The notes under the pieces were generated by a model that did not search any database, was not told the DNA's origin, and worked only from the letters and a program-made list of their open reading frames with translations. 64,000 nt of DNA from contig JAMKCH010088137.1 of assembly GCA_023653785.1 (NCBI GenBank), forward strand, positions 1 to 64,000, in the 5' to 3' direction. Position numbers and translations under genes: made by a program. Shown here piece by piece: positions 11,461 to 22,020 of this stretch. The number at the start of each line of letters is the position of its first letter. The stretch's first letter is position 1. This stretch comes from Ophioderma brevispina. Lineage: Eukaryota; Echinodermata; Ophiuroidea; Amphilepidida; Ophiodermatidae.

Positions 11461-14400
11461 GCTGCGGCTATGGCAATTGTTGGCTTGACGAAGGTGAAGC
11501 AGTGAAAGAAGAAGTGGCACGCGATTGGGTTGTTCCTAAAAGTACATTTAATTGCATTTTTTGGTCATCTTTGACAATTAAAAAGGACATGCAATTATCG
11601 TTTAGATGCCAAGATTGCGTTTGTTTTTAGTTAAACATCCTTTTAAACAAGGAAACTTTAGTTAGGTTAACGGTATTAATTAAGAATATTATACCCATCC
11701 TTTCAGATCACTTCAAACAAGACATTGAAAGCAAAGCTTATTTACGCAAAACATTTGTTTATACACTTTTTACTCCCAATAAGGTTTGTGTGGAATGGTT
11801 GATTGGATTTCTATCTTTTATCTCAAGAGGAAAAGCATCCTCTGTCCTTTGCATTTTATGGATTTTGTTGAAATTGTGATTTGTACTTATTAATAAGAAT
11901 GAGTTGGGGGAATTGAGGACTTGCTACCTGTATATCCCTACGTCCCTTCATGAATTTAAATGCACTTTTGAAAAAAAAAATCATGGAGCGGATCCCTGCC
12001 TGGTTAGGGGAAAATTGCCCCTAGATCTAACAAGAGAATTACGCTAGTTCCTTTTTATTACGGTTATCGTCAGATTTTCTTCTAAGGACGTTAGGAATAT
12101 ATACCCCCACCCGCCAAAAAAAATGCTGGACGCCCTTGCCCATTTTGTTGACCAAACTAACCTCATTTTTCACCATCATTTTGTTTAAACATAGGGAATG
12201 TGAAAAGTACTGCGATGAATATTGTTCACACTATTTGGAACCCTAACATTCAAAATTACATGATGCCTGTGGGAAGCTGTTCAGAATCTGTGTTTCTGAG
12301 CAGCCAAATTGTTGAAAAACATATTAGGGTAATTCCACGTAACAGGAGGACATACATACTCAGATCCGTTGCAAAATGAAAGGAATTCATGAGCAATGTC
12401 AAAAGATAATGCATAATCTCATGCATGCTACTAATTCACAATTCAACAAAACAACTTTGCCCATAATAAATAATGATGGACGTATTATTTCACAGTAAAC
12501 AAATGCGTTAACTGTAATGTTAATTGAATTACGACTCACAGGTGAATGTTACCTTGGCAATCCACACAACCAACCGGTAGCCACGGAAAATTTATTCATA
12601 CGGCACTTCTTTGTGTTTCTCATCGGGAGCTGTGCGGTGGCGTTGCTTTCTACCTATTTTAATTTCTCCATCACACCAGCCTAGGCAAATGGGAAACCGA
12701 GGTGAGAAACGTTACTCAACCACTCGGGCTCTAGGTTCAAATCAAATCGGTCCTGTGTTGTTCTTTATTGTGAAGAAGAAGCATGGACCACGAACAATGG
12801 CAACATAATGTTTTTTTTTAAGGAAATTTTCCACGCTGTCTTTTAGTCCAGCACAAAGGTACCGCCACAACAGTGATGAAAACCGGCCTTTGATCTTGAA
12901 TGCAAGTGGTGCGTTCCAATCACCAGCATTTGCCTTTATTGCCACTGATAGATATTTGGTATTGGAAGTGGTCTGTGGTGACATGTATGTCATTTGGAAA
13001 CAGTTTTCAAACAGCAGTACCCAAGTTCGTCACATTGTAACATACGGTGACGTAGAGTTACTGGAATGGTCAATGCTATTTTTTGGTGTCGATAATATGC
13101 AGCCGGTGTTATTTTTTCATTATTAATGCGCCATTCTACCAAAATGGACTCTATGTCCACTTTTCATGTGCTTGAAGCTCGCTTGTGACAAAAAGTATGC
13201 GTATGGCTTAGGTTACCTTTGCTGGTATTTTGGAAGTAACATCAGAGAATGACAAAATCCCTCCAAGTTATGAAGACATATATCACGGTTAACAAATTCC
13301 CGGGAATGGGTCTAGTGTGCCTACATGGAATAGGGTACTTACGGCTACCAACGTGTTCTTAGAACCGTTGTTCATCGAGTTTTTAAACCTTTGCATTGGT
13401 GTACTTTCATATGTGGAACGTAGTTGGAAGCAAAGTGAATGTTGAATGCACACCCCAAACAGAACGATTGAATGCGGAATGCCAACATGAAGGTAGAAGT
13501 CAAGATTATGGCTCCATGCTGAATAAGAGGAAAGGAAAGACGTCAACCAACAACTGATAACGACATGACATGACAGGATCAGACCCTGGCACCTCTTACA
13601 TTGACGATCATAAGGGCATTTGCGGCATTTCAAACAAAGAGCAATTAATAAATGGTAAAACGGTCATTTTTCATTTCTCTTTTCTGTTGTATTGCATCGG
13701 GTTCTTCATTACAAACCTCATCTTGGACAAAACTGGACCCTTACAAGAATTAGCAACAATTTATCACACTCAACGCAAAATATATATTCAAGGAATTCAT
13801 ATCGCTGTTGTTAGTCCACTTACAGTAATGTGCGTGGTTGCTATGTATACAAGTTAACAAAACACTTACATCTAACCCTGCGCCCTTCAACAGTGGCGAT
13901 TATCTTCTCTGTTTGAACGCTGTACCAATTTATTTGGTTTATATTGCGTGTTATTGCCTCAATCATAATTGACACTCCACATGCCAAGTAAACATGATCG
14001 GGAACAATTCCTATGATTATTTTATGGCATCGGAAGCATAATGCAAGTTTGGGTGCAATCTCAACTAATTCTAACTGCTCACAGCGTTTACCGATTGGGT
14101 CAGTCTAATTCTAAACTGATGAATTCGGTTTAATGTGACCTTGCTGCAATAAATGTGTCTTTGTGGTTCGAAATGGCATTATCCCGAGAATCGACCATTC
14201 ACGAAGCCACCACACTCAGTCCAGACTTAAACGATGCCTTCAGTGAGAAGACTACCCAAATAATCATATTTTTTCTTTTCCCTGGCATGGAACTATTTCG
14301 TTTTCATTCAGCTGTTATGGCTTGTGAAATACTGTGTCCTGTTAGAGGCGTGACAAATCTTTTATTAGATGCTGTTATTCACGAGCAACTGAGAAAACGG

Positions 14401-15010
14401 CAATATTTCAAGGTCAGTTAATTCATTAAATTCCCAGCTATATGATATGCAAAAACAACATCACGGGGTTTAGAATATTTAACAAAACGCTGGCAAGTTT
14501 ATCCGAATTTGATCAGTTTTGAAAATCCCAGCACATGTAAGTGCTTAGGTAAGGGAGGTACTGGTCAACTGCCATGTACATCCATCAAAATATTCCATCT
14601 CCACACAGTCAAGAATTGATTGTAACAGGTGAAATAAAAAAAATAATTGGATGGACGTACAACTGGTATATGTTGTTTTGGGGATAACATGTTGCAGCTG
14701 CAAGACCAATTTCAAATCCTACCAATGTACAGGGCGTCCCAGGAAAAAAAGCAAAAAGTGAATCCTCACTATATGACTATAATAATTATTTTACTTTAAA
14801 GTAGAAACAGTAAGCTTTCAAATGACACCTTAATGCCATTTCTCCAGTCATGCCTCATTGGACACCATTGTTTTGAACAGGGGCATGTAAAACTCAACTT
14901 GTGACAGTTGGGCATAAAGATAAATGTTACTTTTCTTTTAAAAATGAGCACGATGTGAACAAGTTAATATTGTAAGTACTTACTGAAATAGGCCACCCCA
15001 CTATTCAAAA
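11461..15010. other. Long stretch without a recognised gene
   Basis: Several open frames of 65-115 codons lie here. The most protein-like are on the plus strand at 13570-13857 (hydrophobic segments) and 14155-14421 (ends at a donor-like AAG/GTCAGT). Neither shows a domain I know, and no matching acceptors were found. No RNA gene was seen. It may contain single exons of a diverged gene or old transposon sequence. Confidence 0.35.
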
Positions 15011-15339
15011 CAGGGGGCGTAGCCCGTCGGTTCACTTGGAAAAAATTCAGGTTCATGGAACTTGTAGGCGATTCGGAACCGTTAGGTTTAAAGTCAAATG
15101 GACAGCGTGTTGCGACAGTAAATTTACAAAATGTACACAATATTAGCCCTCAGAAGACATTTAAATCATGTAAAACCCAAAATTTCAGGGGCTTCGCCCC
15201 CTCGCCCCCACCGCGGCTTCGCCCCTTGGACCCCAACAGGGACAAGACGGGCCCCTGGACCCTACTCATTTTCTGTCAGTTGAGATGCGACCCACTGGCC
15301 CCCCCCAACCCATATGAAAAATTCCTAGCTACGCCACTG
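15011..15339. mobile_element. 329-bp CAGTGGCG-type TIR element
   Basis: The left end reads CAGGGGGCGTAGCCCG (15011). The right end, reverse-complemented, reads CAGTGGCGTAGCTAGG. They match at 12 of 16 positions. The body has C-rich words (GGGGCTTCGCCCC, CCCCTTGGACCCC) and the right end reads CCCATATGAAAAATTCCTAGC, typical of common non-autonomous repeats in marine invertebrates. It shares its terminal sequence with 5491-5706. Non-coding. Confidence 0.65.
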
Positions 15340-15344
15340 ATCTT

Positions 15345-16255
15345 TAAAACATGTCCCCGCCCTCTCTTCCGATAACAAATTCTGCAACGAACTCGACACG
15401 TCAGTAACAGCCACGTGATGATCCATTGCAGGATCATCACCGTAGACTCCACCTTATGTTGAATTCGGACTCTCAAATTCATGACGGTTACGCGGTGGAC
15501 TGGTGTAACGTGTGTCTTCAATCCCTTATAAGAAAAAAAAAAAGCAAACAGGGTGTCATATCAGGTGCCCGACGGGCCATTCCACAGCATGAATTCGTGC
15601 TACAATCTCTGTCCCAAAAAAGTTCATGTAGGCGTTTCTGACCGCAATTAAGTCTGTTGGGAAGGTTGCACCATCCTGTGCCGTAGGAAATACAGTTCAA
15701 GTTCAGGCACAGCATCGTGTTTAATCATCTGGAGATAAGCTTGCCCATTGACATTCTGTTCTAAAAAGTAGGCCCAATAAGCACTCCATTGCCAAACAGA
15801 AGTATCCAGACTGTACGTTTCTCGCCACTCATGTTTGTATCAAAGTTGAAACTTTGAGGTTTCCCAGCTGCTGCATACTCAATGACGTTGTGGTTTGAAA
15901 ATGCTTCGTCGCCAATCGTGAAATGCTAATCTCGCGTCTCTCTGACATTGATCTAATTGCCACTCGACAAAAGTTGAAGTTGGTGGTGAATGCGCATTCT
16001 GTATGAAATGATGTTCAAGTCATTTTTTTTGTTATCCGGTTGAAGGATGAACGGGAGAGTCCAAGTCTTCTTACAGTGGTTTCCCTTGGACGTAAAACTG
16101 CATGAATTAATGTTCTTGTCAGTTATCACTCTGTGTCTTCTCCCTGAGTTCCGATTAAGGCTCATTACAACAAGTTGACGGACATCCTCCAGAAACGTGG
16201 ATGATAAAAATGCACGCTGCACAGCACACATAATTGATATAGGGAAATGCACTTA
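15345..16255 (-). pseudogene. Tc1/mariner-superfamily DDE transposase relic
   Basis: Reading the minus strand with frame changes gives successive blocks of a transposase of the IS630-Tc1-mariner superfamily. These are VRQLVVMSLNRNSGRRHRVI (N-terminal helix-turn-helix/linker part, about 16115-16180), VEWQLDQCQRDAR (about 15935-15975), FNFDTNMSGEKRTVWIL and GPTF (about 15770-15850), EQNVNGQAYLQMIKHDAVPEL (about 15690-15765) and a C-terminal LRVRIQHKVES-LTCRVRCRICYRKRGRGHV segment (about 15345-15480). In the family this C-terminal stretch follows the WPPRSPDLTP-FFLWG region, here degraded to FFFL near 15530. At least four frameshifts and several stops make it inactive. The catalytic acids cannot be assigned. 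No terminal inverted repeats were matched around it. Confidence 0.72.
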
Positions 16256-16970
16256 ACTCGACTTTGTGAAGTCATTACTCTCAACAGAAGCCTGTTTTGA
16301 TATAGTATCTTTACAGAATGTAAATAACATTTGTTATATTTCTATTAATATCAAAATATTATACTTTTGTGAAAATTTTATACAGGTACTTGCAGCTTCC
16401 AAAATCAGTAGTTTTTAACCTCACTGCCTACAGGGCCTGCAGGTGGGGCCTATTTACTAGGCACTGGTATCTTCTTTCACTAAAATATCTGGTCAGTTAG
16501 TTGCATTCGACCCTTCTGAACATTCGAGCCAAATTTCAAAACAATCTGAACAATTTCACCATAGATACCTATGCCTATTCATAACATATGCTATATAATC
16601 CAGCCGATCCAGCGTGATCACCTCATTCTTATGCATACCACTGCAGGGGTGCAAAATTATCAGCCCATTCGCGGATCGACCACTGATCTCTACACACTAG
16701 ATAGGCAATCGCCGTGCGATTGAATAGTTGTACAGCCGTTCCCTGTATTAAATGTGCTCTAGAATGCTATAATATTAGCATGGAGCTCAAACACTTCTAG
16801 TTCAACTTAAGATTCATGACTATCTTGCTGGTATACTGTAAAACATGGTCACAATAAAGATAGCTGGTGATCTTTACATTAATACTGTCAGTGTCAGGAC
16901 CCAAAATTTTCATTCCATTGTTTTAATTCCAAAGTTGAAAGAGACAAACTAGGCACATTTTGAAAAATAG
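16256..16970. other. Non-coding stretch, nothing recognised
   Basis: AT-rich sequence between the transposase relic and the next TIR element. No ORF, RNA or repeat with a second copy in the window was found. Confidence 0.45.
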
Positions 16971-16971
16971 T

Positions 16972-18420
16972 GCGCCCTCAAGATTTTTTTTCAAAATCGA
17001 TATTTTTGCATGGTTGTAAAGCTTTTATATACAAAACCCTCACCAATGCATTCAGAACTCAATCCTTCCTTATGGGTAAACATGAACATTTTTGTAAATT
17101 TACCGTCGCCGGCGACGTTAAATTCAGCGACGAACGAAAATTGGCGTTTAACACAAGAACACACGCACGCACGCCGTATGCATTTTCCCACCAATGTACA
17201 TGTTTTTGATCGGTCCTATCACCTTTGTGGTTTTAATATCAGAGATACGAACGATACCCACCCATAACAACAACCTTGACATACGCGCATCGAATCGCCT
17301 AATTTCTGTCCCCTTTTCCATAGTCGCCGTATTGCCTTTGGGTCACAGTGAACGATCGTTTCTTTCTTTCGGTATATAGCCCAATGACCGCCCAATCAGT
17401 CTGCAGCGTTACTGGTTCGGTACACTCTTCGTCGATTTTCTACCCCCGATACAATCGCGATCTTAGTATGTCCCCCTTGGGAGACGAATGTCACCCTATA
17501 CACATATTTCTTACCAAAGCTTCCAATATACGCCGTTTGCGATGAAGATAGCGAGGCGAGTAATTCTATGTATTTACGATATTTTTCAGTTCATACAAAT
17601 TTACTAATTGCATCACACTTTTCAGTGATTGATTTGGTGTAATTTAATAATTTGGTTATTTTTTTTCAAACTTTAAAAAATTACCAAATTCGTTAATCAT
17701 GTTTCGCTTGACTGGGCAAAGAACCTGTCCAGACAAATTAAGGCCTTGTTTTAAACCAGAGTTCAAGCTTTCCATTTCATACTCAAAAGTGGCAGGGGAC
17801 CATTTTATTTTCTTACCAGAAAAACTGCGCTTGCCTTTGACGTAATTTCAATTTCAGGTAAAATTTCTATTAACCAGTGGGGTGCCTCGTGATGACATCA
17901 AACGGCGCAAAACTGTAGCATTTTAATTCGTGCAACCCATTTGTTATGCTAATATCCTTCCATGATTTACATGCTCAAGGACATTTCTACAATCGTTGAT
18001 TGAACATCAAAAATAGATATTCCATAGCCGAACACATGCGTTTGAAACTGAAGTATACTCTTATGGGCACAAAAGCGCCATTACCATACGCGACCAACAT
18101 TAAAGTCTGACTCAAGATTTCGAATATTATTGTTTTGTGTATAATGAAAAATGTCAACTAGAACTAAAGATATAACCTAAAATGCACATTCCGAAATTTG
18201 GATAATCGGATTTTTCGTTTGGATGCAGTACACTTATGTTAGTAATACGTCACATATGGATACTGTGTATAATCAAAAAAAATTCGATCCGGAATTTTTA
18301 TAAACAAGTTGGTGATTTTCTATAGAGAATTCGATGTAAGCTTGCATTTCACACAGTGATTATTATATGACAAGCTTATGTCCATGCAAAAAAACGATTT
18401 TTTTTGGAAATTGAGGGCGC
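16972..18420. mobile_element. 1.45-kb TIR element with GCGCCCTCAA ends
   Basis: The left end GCGCCCTCAAGA(T)n TTTCAAAATCGATATTTTTGCATGG and the reverse-complemented right end GCGCCCTCAATTTCC(A)n TCGTTTTTTTGCATGG align over about 40 bases. This defines a DNA-transposon-like unit. Short open frames inside (17010-17545) have no transposase motif, so it is probably non-autonomous or a deletion derivative. It contains GTCGCCGGCGAC, a perfect 12-bp palindrome at about 17106. No clear target-site duplication was seen. Confidence 0.65.
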
Positions 18421-19305
18421 CCCTCCTCAGGAAATCCTGAGTCGCCTTTAAAATGATAAAATTTGTTTTTATTTTCCTTCGCTTGACCGGCAAAGCTGTA
18501 TTTTATTAGTTTACCTACCCCACCTCAGTATTAATGTCAAAAAACTGTAACACTATTACTTTAGGTCACTTTATTAAGGGCCGTAGGCCCACTGTTTTTA
18601 AAAATCCAATTAAAATCAGGCGTATTTTTTAATTTTTTTATCCTTTTTGGCCGGTTAAAAGTTTTCACATGTTTATCCTAGATTAATTCCATTTATTACT
18701 TACTCTATTAATTATAGTGCAAACATAAATTGAGCATAAACAACAGATTATTATCATCCTGTCCATGTTAATTTATCATTTTCTTTGACGAAACTTTTTC
18801 ACGTTGTCGAATTGATTGTAAGCCAATTTATTTCAGGTTAGAAAAGCTTCCACATCGCTGGGCATGCTGACTGCGCCCGTAACAATTTTCCGATTTCCTC
18901 ACGTTCGACCGGCGGAGACAGCCTATCCAGTTTGTAGAATCAGTGTATCTACTCCACTATAGCCTTCGGCGTTTTAAAATTTCTGTATTGTATTTTGTTG
19001 TGAATGTTGTTGTTGTATTTCCAAAAGTAATTAAAAGCTTCTTCATCACAAGACCAATGTTTACTTCCCAGTATCATTTTGTTTATGAAATGACTGATTG
19101 CATTTAAGAGACTCAGACTAATAAATGATTATTATTTGTTGTAGTGAGTAACTAATTCGAATAAGACTAATTGTATTTTTGAGAAAGACTAATTCCTTGG
19201 AACATTAGTCTTCTGCCGCGATTAGTATGTTTAATTAGCTTTTTTCTAAGTGGCTGGACTAATTTACTCTTGGATTGACTGATTAAAGTTAGGCTTCTTA
19301 ACTCA
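18421..19305. other. AT-rich non-coding stretch
   Basis: T-rich intergenic sequence with a small hairpin (GGGCCGTAGGCCC at about 18579). No coding signal. Confidence 0.45.
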
Positions 19306-19309
19306 TTAC

Positions 19310-20115
19310 ACTTAGTGCCAAAGGGGGGGGGGTCCTAGTAACCCACTTTGATTTTTTTGCGCTTTCTCGGGTTACGCAACAATTTTTCAGGAGTTTTATG
19401 CTAATTGTTCTGATTTAGAATACGCTTTTCCCTGATAACAAAAATTTAAATCCGCCCACGCTTCATTAGAATAATTAGGTTGGGTCCCTATGACCCCTCC
19501 CCCCCACCCTTGGGCACTAACGGAAGTGAAAAAAATAAAAAAATGCTATTTTACTAATTCACAAAATTACACTAATTAAATCTTGGCATTTATAATTCGC
19601 TAGATTATACCTTAAGGAGCAATAATTAATATTAATAATACTTAAATCTAATACCTGTTATATGCTGATATCATCAATTTTAATTTTTTTCATGGACCGT
19701 GCTTTTAACTGTGTAAGTCTATGGGAAGACCAATGTGATTTGAAGTTTTCTGAGAAAAATACAAAAATGGTATAATTTGCCTATATTTTTTTGCAATAAT
19801 TATTTTTATTGTTTTCTAGAGTAGATCTCGAATTATTTGGTTCAAACCTTATCTTAGAGCTGCTGAGGAGGAAATATGCGAACCACTTTTTTCGGATAGT
19901 GACAATTTCAATGGCCATAGGTCGTAGGTCAAAGTTCCTGATTTTCACACTATTTTTATTTTTGGGTATATGGTTCTTGAGTGACCCCCATTTACTTTGT
20001 GGTTTGGCTGATCAACTCCCATGGGAAGTGGTTATCAGATTGGTCTCCTAGGCCCCCCCCCCCTTGTGCACTAGGAAAGTTTTTTTACTTGGGGCACTTA
20101 AGTGTTAAAATGACT
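19310..20115 (+). repeat. A-type repeat copy 1 (CACTTAAGTG/G-run ends)
   Basis: It starts at ACTTAGTGCCAAAGG(G)n and ends at GGGGCACTTAAGTGTTA (about 20093-20108). Internal words shared with 23.75-24.43 and 26.21-27.02 kb are ATCCGCCCACG, AATACGCTT, TTATATGCTGAT, CATCAATTTTAATTTT and GGTCGTAGGTCAAAG. Both ends contain G- or C-runs next to a TTGTGCACT- or TTGGGCACT-like word, which suggests short inverted termini. Non-coding. Confidence 0.65.
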
Positions 20116-20578
20116 ATTTTTTTTTTTGGTCATTGACCACTAATTTTAACTGTTGCACAGGGGTTCCATGGACCCCCCCCCCCAAGAAATTTCCCGTAGT
20201 AATTTTGCGCGAATGTATTCCACATGTGAAGGGTCATTCATACAAACACCAAAACAGCAAAAAAATGAATTCATTATTGGGCTGCAATATGGGCAAAACA
20301 TTGTCTCAAATAAAACACGCGAATTGGGAAAAAGACGGAAAATTCAAACTTAGTGTTTACAAAAAATTTGCAGTTTCAGGCAATCCTGTATTTGTTACGG
20401 GTGTTGCAAAAATACACGTTATTTTCCCATAGAGTTTGTACAGTAAATGTTTAGCGTACATGATAAAGTGTTTGGTTTTCCACGCACATCAAGGTTAAAA
20501 GATTTTTAAAATCGTTTACTTACATGTATGTGTACCTATCCGGCAAAAAAAAATGCTAGGTCTTTTATTTTTAAAAAT

Positions 20579-21062
20579 ATTTCAGTCAAGGTCGACTTCC
20601 GTTAGTAGTGCCCCAAGGGAGTCCCTGAGAACCCCACTAATTAAATCATTAACGGCTTTTTTTTGCTTTTAATTTATTTATATTTTTTTTTTTTTTTTGG
20701 TATGAAAAGAAGCGGATTTAAAGTCAGACAATTAAAAAAAAGAGCGAAAAATCCCACCTGTAAAGCGGCCAGCGCGAAAAAAGTTTTGGGGGTCCATAGG
20801 AAGCCCTCTTGGTCATTTTAAAGTGTTAACACTTAGTGACAAGGGGGTGGGGTGGGGTTCCTAGGGACCCCCAAAATTTTTTCGCGTTGGCCGCTTTACG
20901 CGAGTGGGATTTTTTGCGCCGAAATTTTTTGTAATTGTCTGACTTTTAAATGCGCTTCTTTTCTACCAAAATAATTAAAATCGGCCAAGCGGTTAATGAG
21001 TTAATTAGTGGTGGTCCCCTGGGAACCCCCCCCCCTTGGCACAGTACTGAAGTCATTTCAGA
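20579..21062. mobile_element. About 480-bp foldback palindrome centred on AAGTGTTAACACTT
   Basis: The left arm (20579-20820) reads as the approximate reverse complement of the right arm (20835-21062). Paired words include TTAACGGC with GCGGTTAATGA, GAAAAGAAGCGGATTTAAAGTCAGACAATT with its reverse complement, GCGGCCAGCGCGAAAAAAG with its reverse complement, and GGGGGTCCATAGG with CCTAGGGACCCCC. The centre, 20821-20834, is a perfect 14-bp palindrome. The outer ends carry the same G-run/TTGGCAC termini as the neighbouring A repeats, so it may be two such ends joined head to head. Confidence 0.72.
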
Positions 21063-21562
21063 ATATTTTTAAAATAAGAATAAGAAAAAAACGACAAGAC
21101 CACAGCAAATTTGTTTTTGCTGTATATAAGTTCACACAGACATGAAGTAAACAATATTAGTACATTTAAAAAAATACCTTTATGTGTCTGAAACAACATT
21201 TCCATCATGGATGTTGCCAACCCGTTACTGTACAACTCTATGGAAATACATGTATTTTGGCAACACCCGTAAAAATACAGGATTCCCTAAAACTGCATTT
21301 TTTTGTGTTAAATCTAGTATTTGGGTCTTCTAGTAATATATATCACATACATAAGTTTTTCAAAATGTTTGGTGTAAGCGCAAGGCTCATTGAATTTTCC
21401 GTCTTTTCCCATTTTCGCGTGTTTTGAAAACAATGTTTTGCCCGCATAATTTGCAGCCACAATAACAAAGTTCATTTTTGTTGCTGAATTGGGGTTGTCT
21501 TATGAACCTTCACATGTGGTTAAATTTCGTGCAAAAATTCCCTCGGAAAAGTGTTTTCCCCT

Positions 21563-21645
21563 TAGGGGGGGGTGTCCCATGGAACCCCCCCCCCCCCTGG
21601 CACCAACGGGAGTGAAAACCCCCTTGGTCACTTTAAGTGTGTAAG
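21563..21645. repeat. Short fragment with paired G-run and C-run ends
   Basis: GGGGGGGGTGTCCCATGGAAC is followed by a 14-base C-run and TGGCACCAACGGGAGTG, then TTGGTCACTTTAAGTG. These are the terminal words of the A-type repeat without its body, probably a truncated copy or a solo end. Confidence 0.5.
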
Positions 21646-21735
21646 GAACTACCTACCTGAATGTTATGAACCCCACTTGCACCGTATTTCGTGGTAGCGT
21701 AATGGCCCTATTTTACGAAGTCTGTTTTGTACAAA

Positions 21736-21885
21736 ATGGAGTTCCAGCTCATAGAAGTGGCAGTTCGCAACCCAGGCTGCTTCTCCGATATCGATGACAA
21801 ATCCAGAGTATACATCAGCGAAGGTCCTCCAAGAACAATAAACGAACGTAAAGAATATTTTCTTTTCAACAACCCTTCGAGTTGA
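21736..21885 (+). CDS. Short candidate terminal exon or small ORF
   Basis: A 49-codon plus-strand frame starts at ATG 21736 and stops at 21883-21885. It reads MEFQLIEVAVRNPGCFSDI and continues with SRVYISEGPPRTINERKEYF. Composition is protein-like and balanced. An AATAAA poly(A) signal follows 43 bases after the stop (21928-21933). Upstream, CCCTATTTTACGAAG could be a weak splice acceptor. It lies between G-run repeats, so it could be a host 3' exon or a transposed fragment. I do not recognise the protein. Confidence 0.38.
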   Translation: MEFQLIEVAVRNPGCFSDIDDKSRVYISEGPPRTINERKEYFLFNNPSS

Positions 21886-21927
21886 AGACCCACTTCATTA
21901 ACCTGTTATTTTAAATATTTATATATG

Positions 21928-21933
21928 AATAAA
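21928..21933 (+). promoter_or_regulatory. Possible poly(A) signal AATAAA
   Basis: A canonical hexamer lies 43 bases after the stop of the 21736-21885 frame. In AT-rich DNA this word is common, so support is modest. Confidence 0.35.
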
Positions 21934-22020
21934 GGACGAGTCACACAATGCCATAAAGGGGCCAGCAAATCCCCCGGACCGACCCACATCAAAGCGCCCA
22001 ATTTTTTAGTTTGCACTCCA

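Noticed and set aside
12690..12760. Possible A/B boxes around GGTTCAAATCAAATCGG
   Set aside because: A-box match is poor and the spacing is wrong for a tRNA or SINE head.
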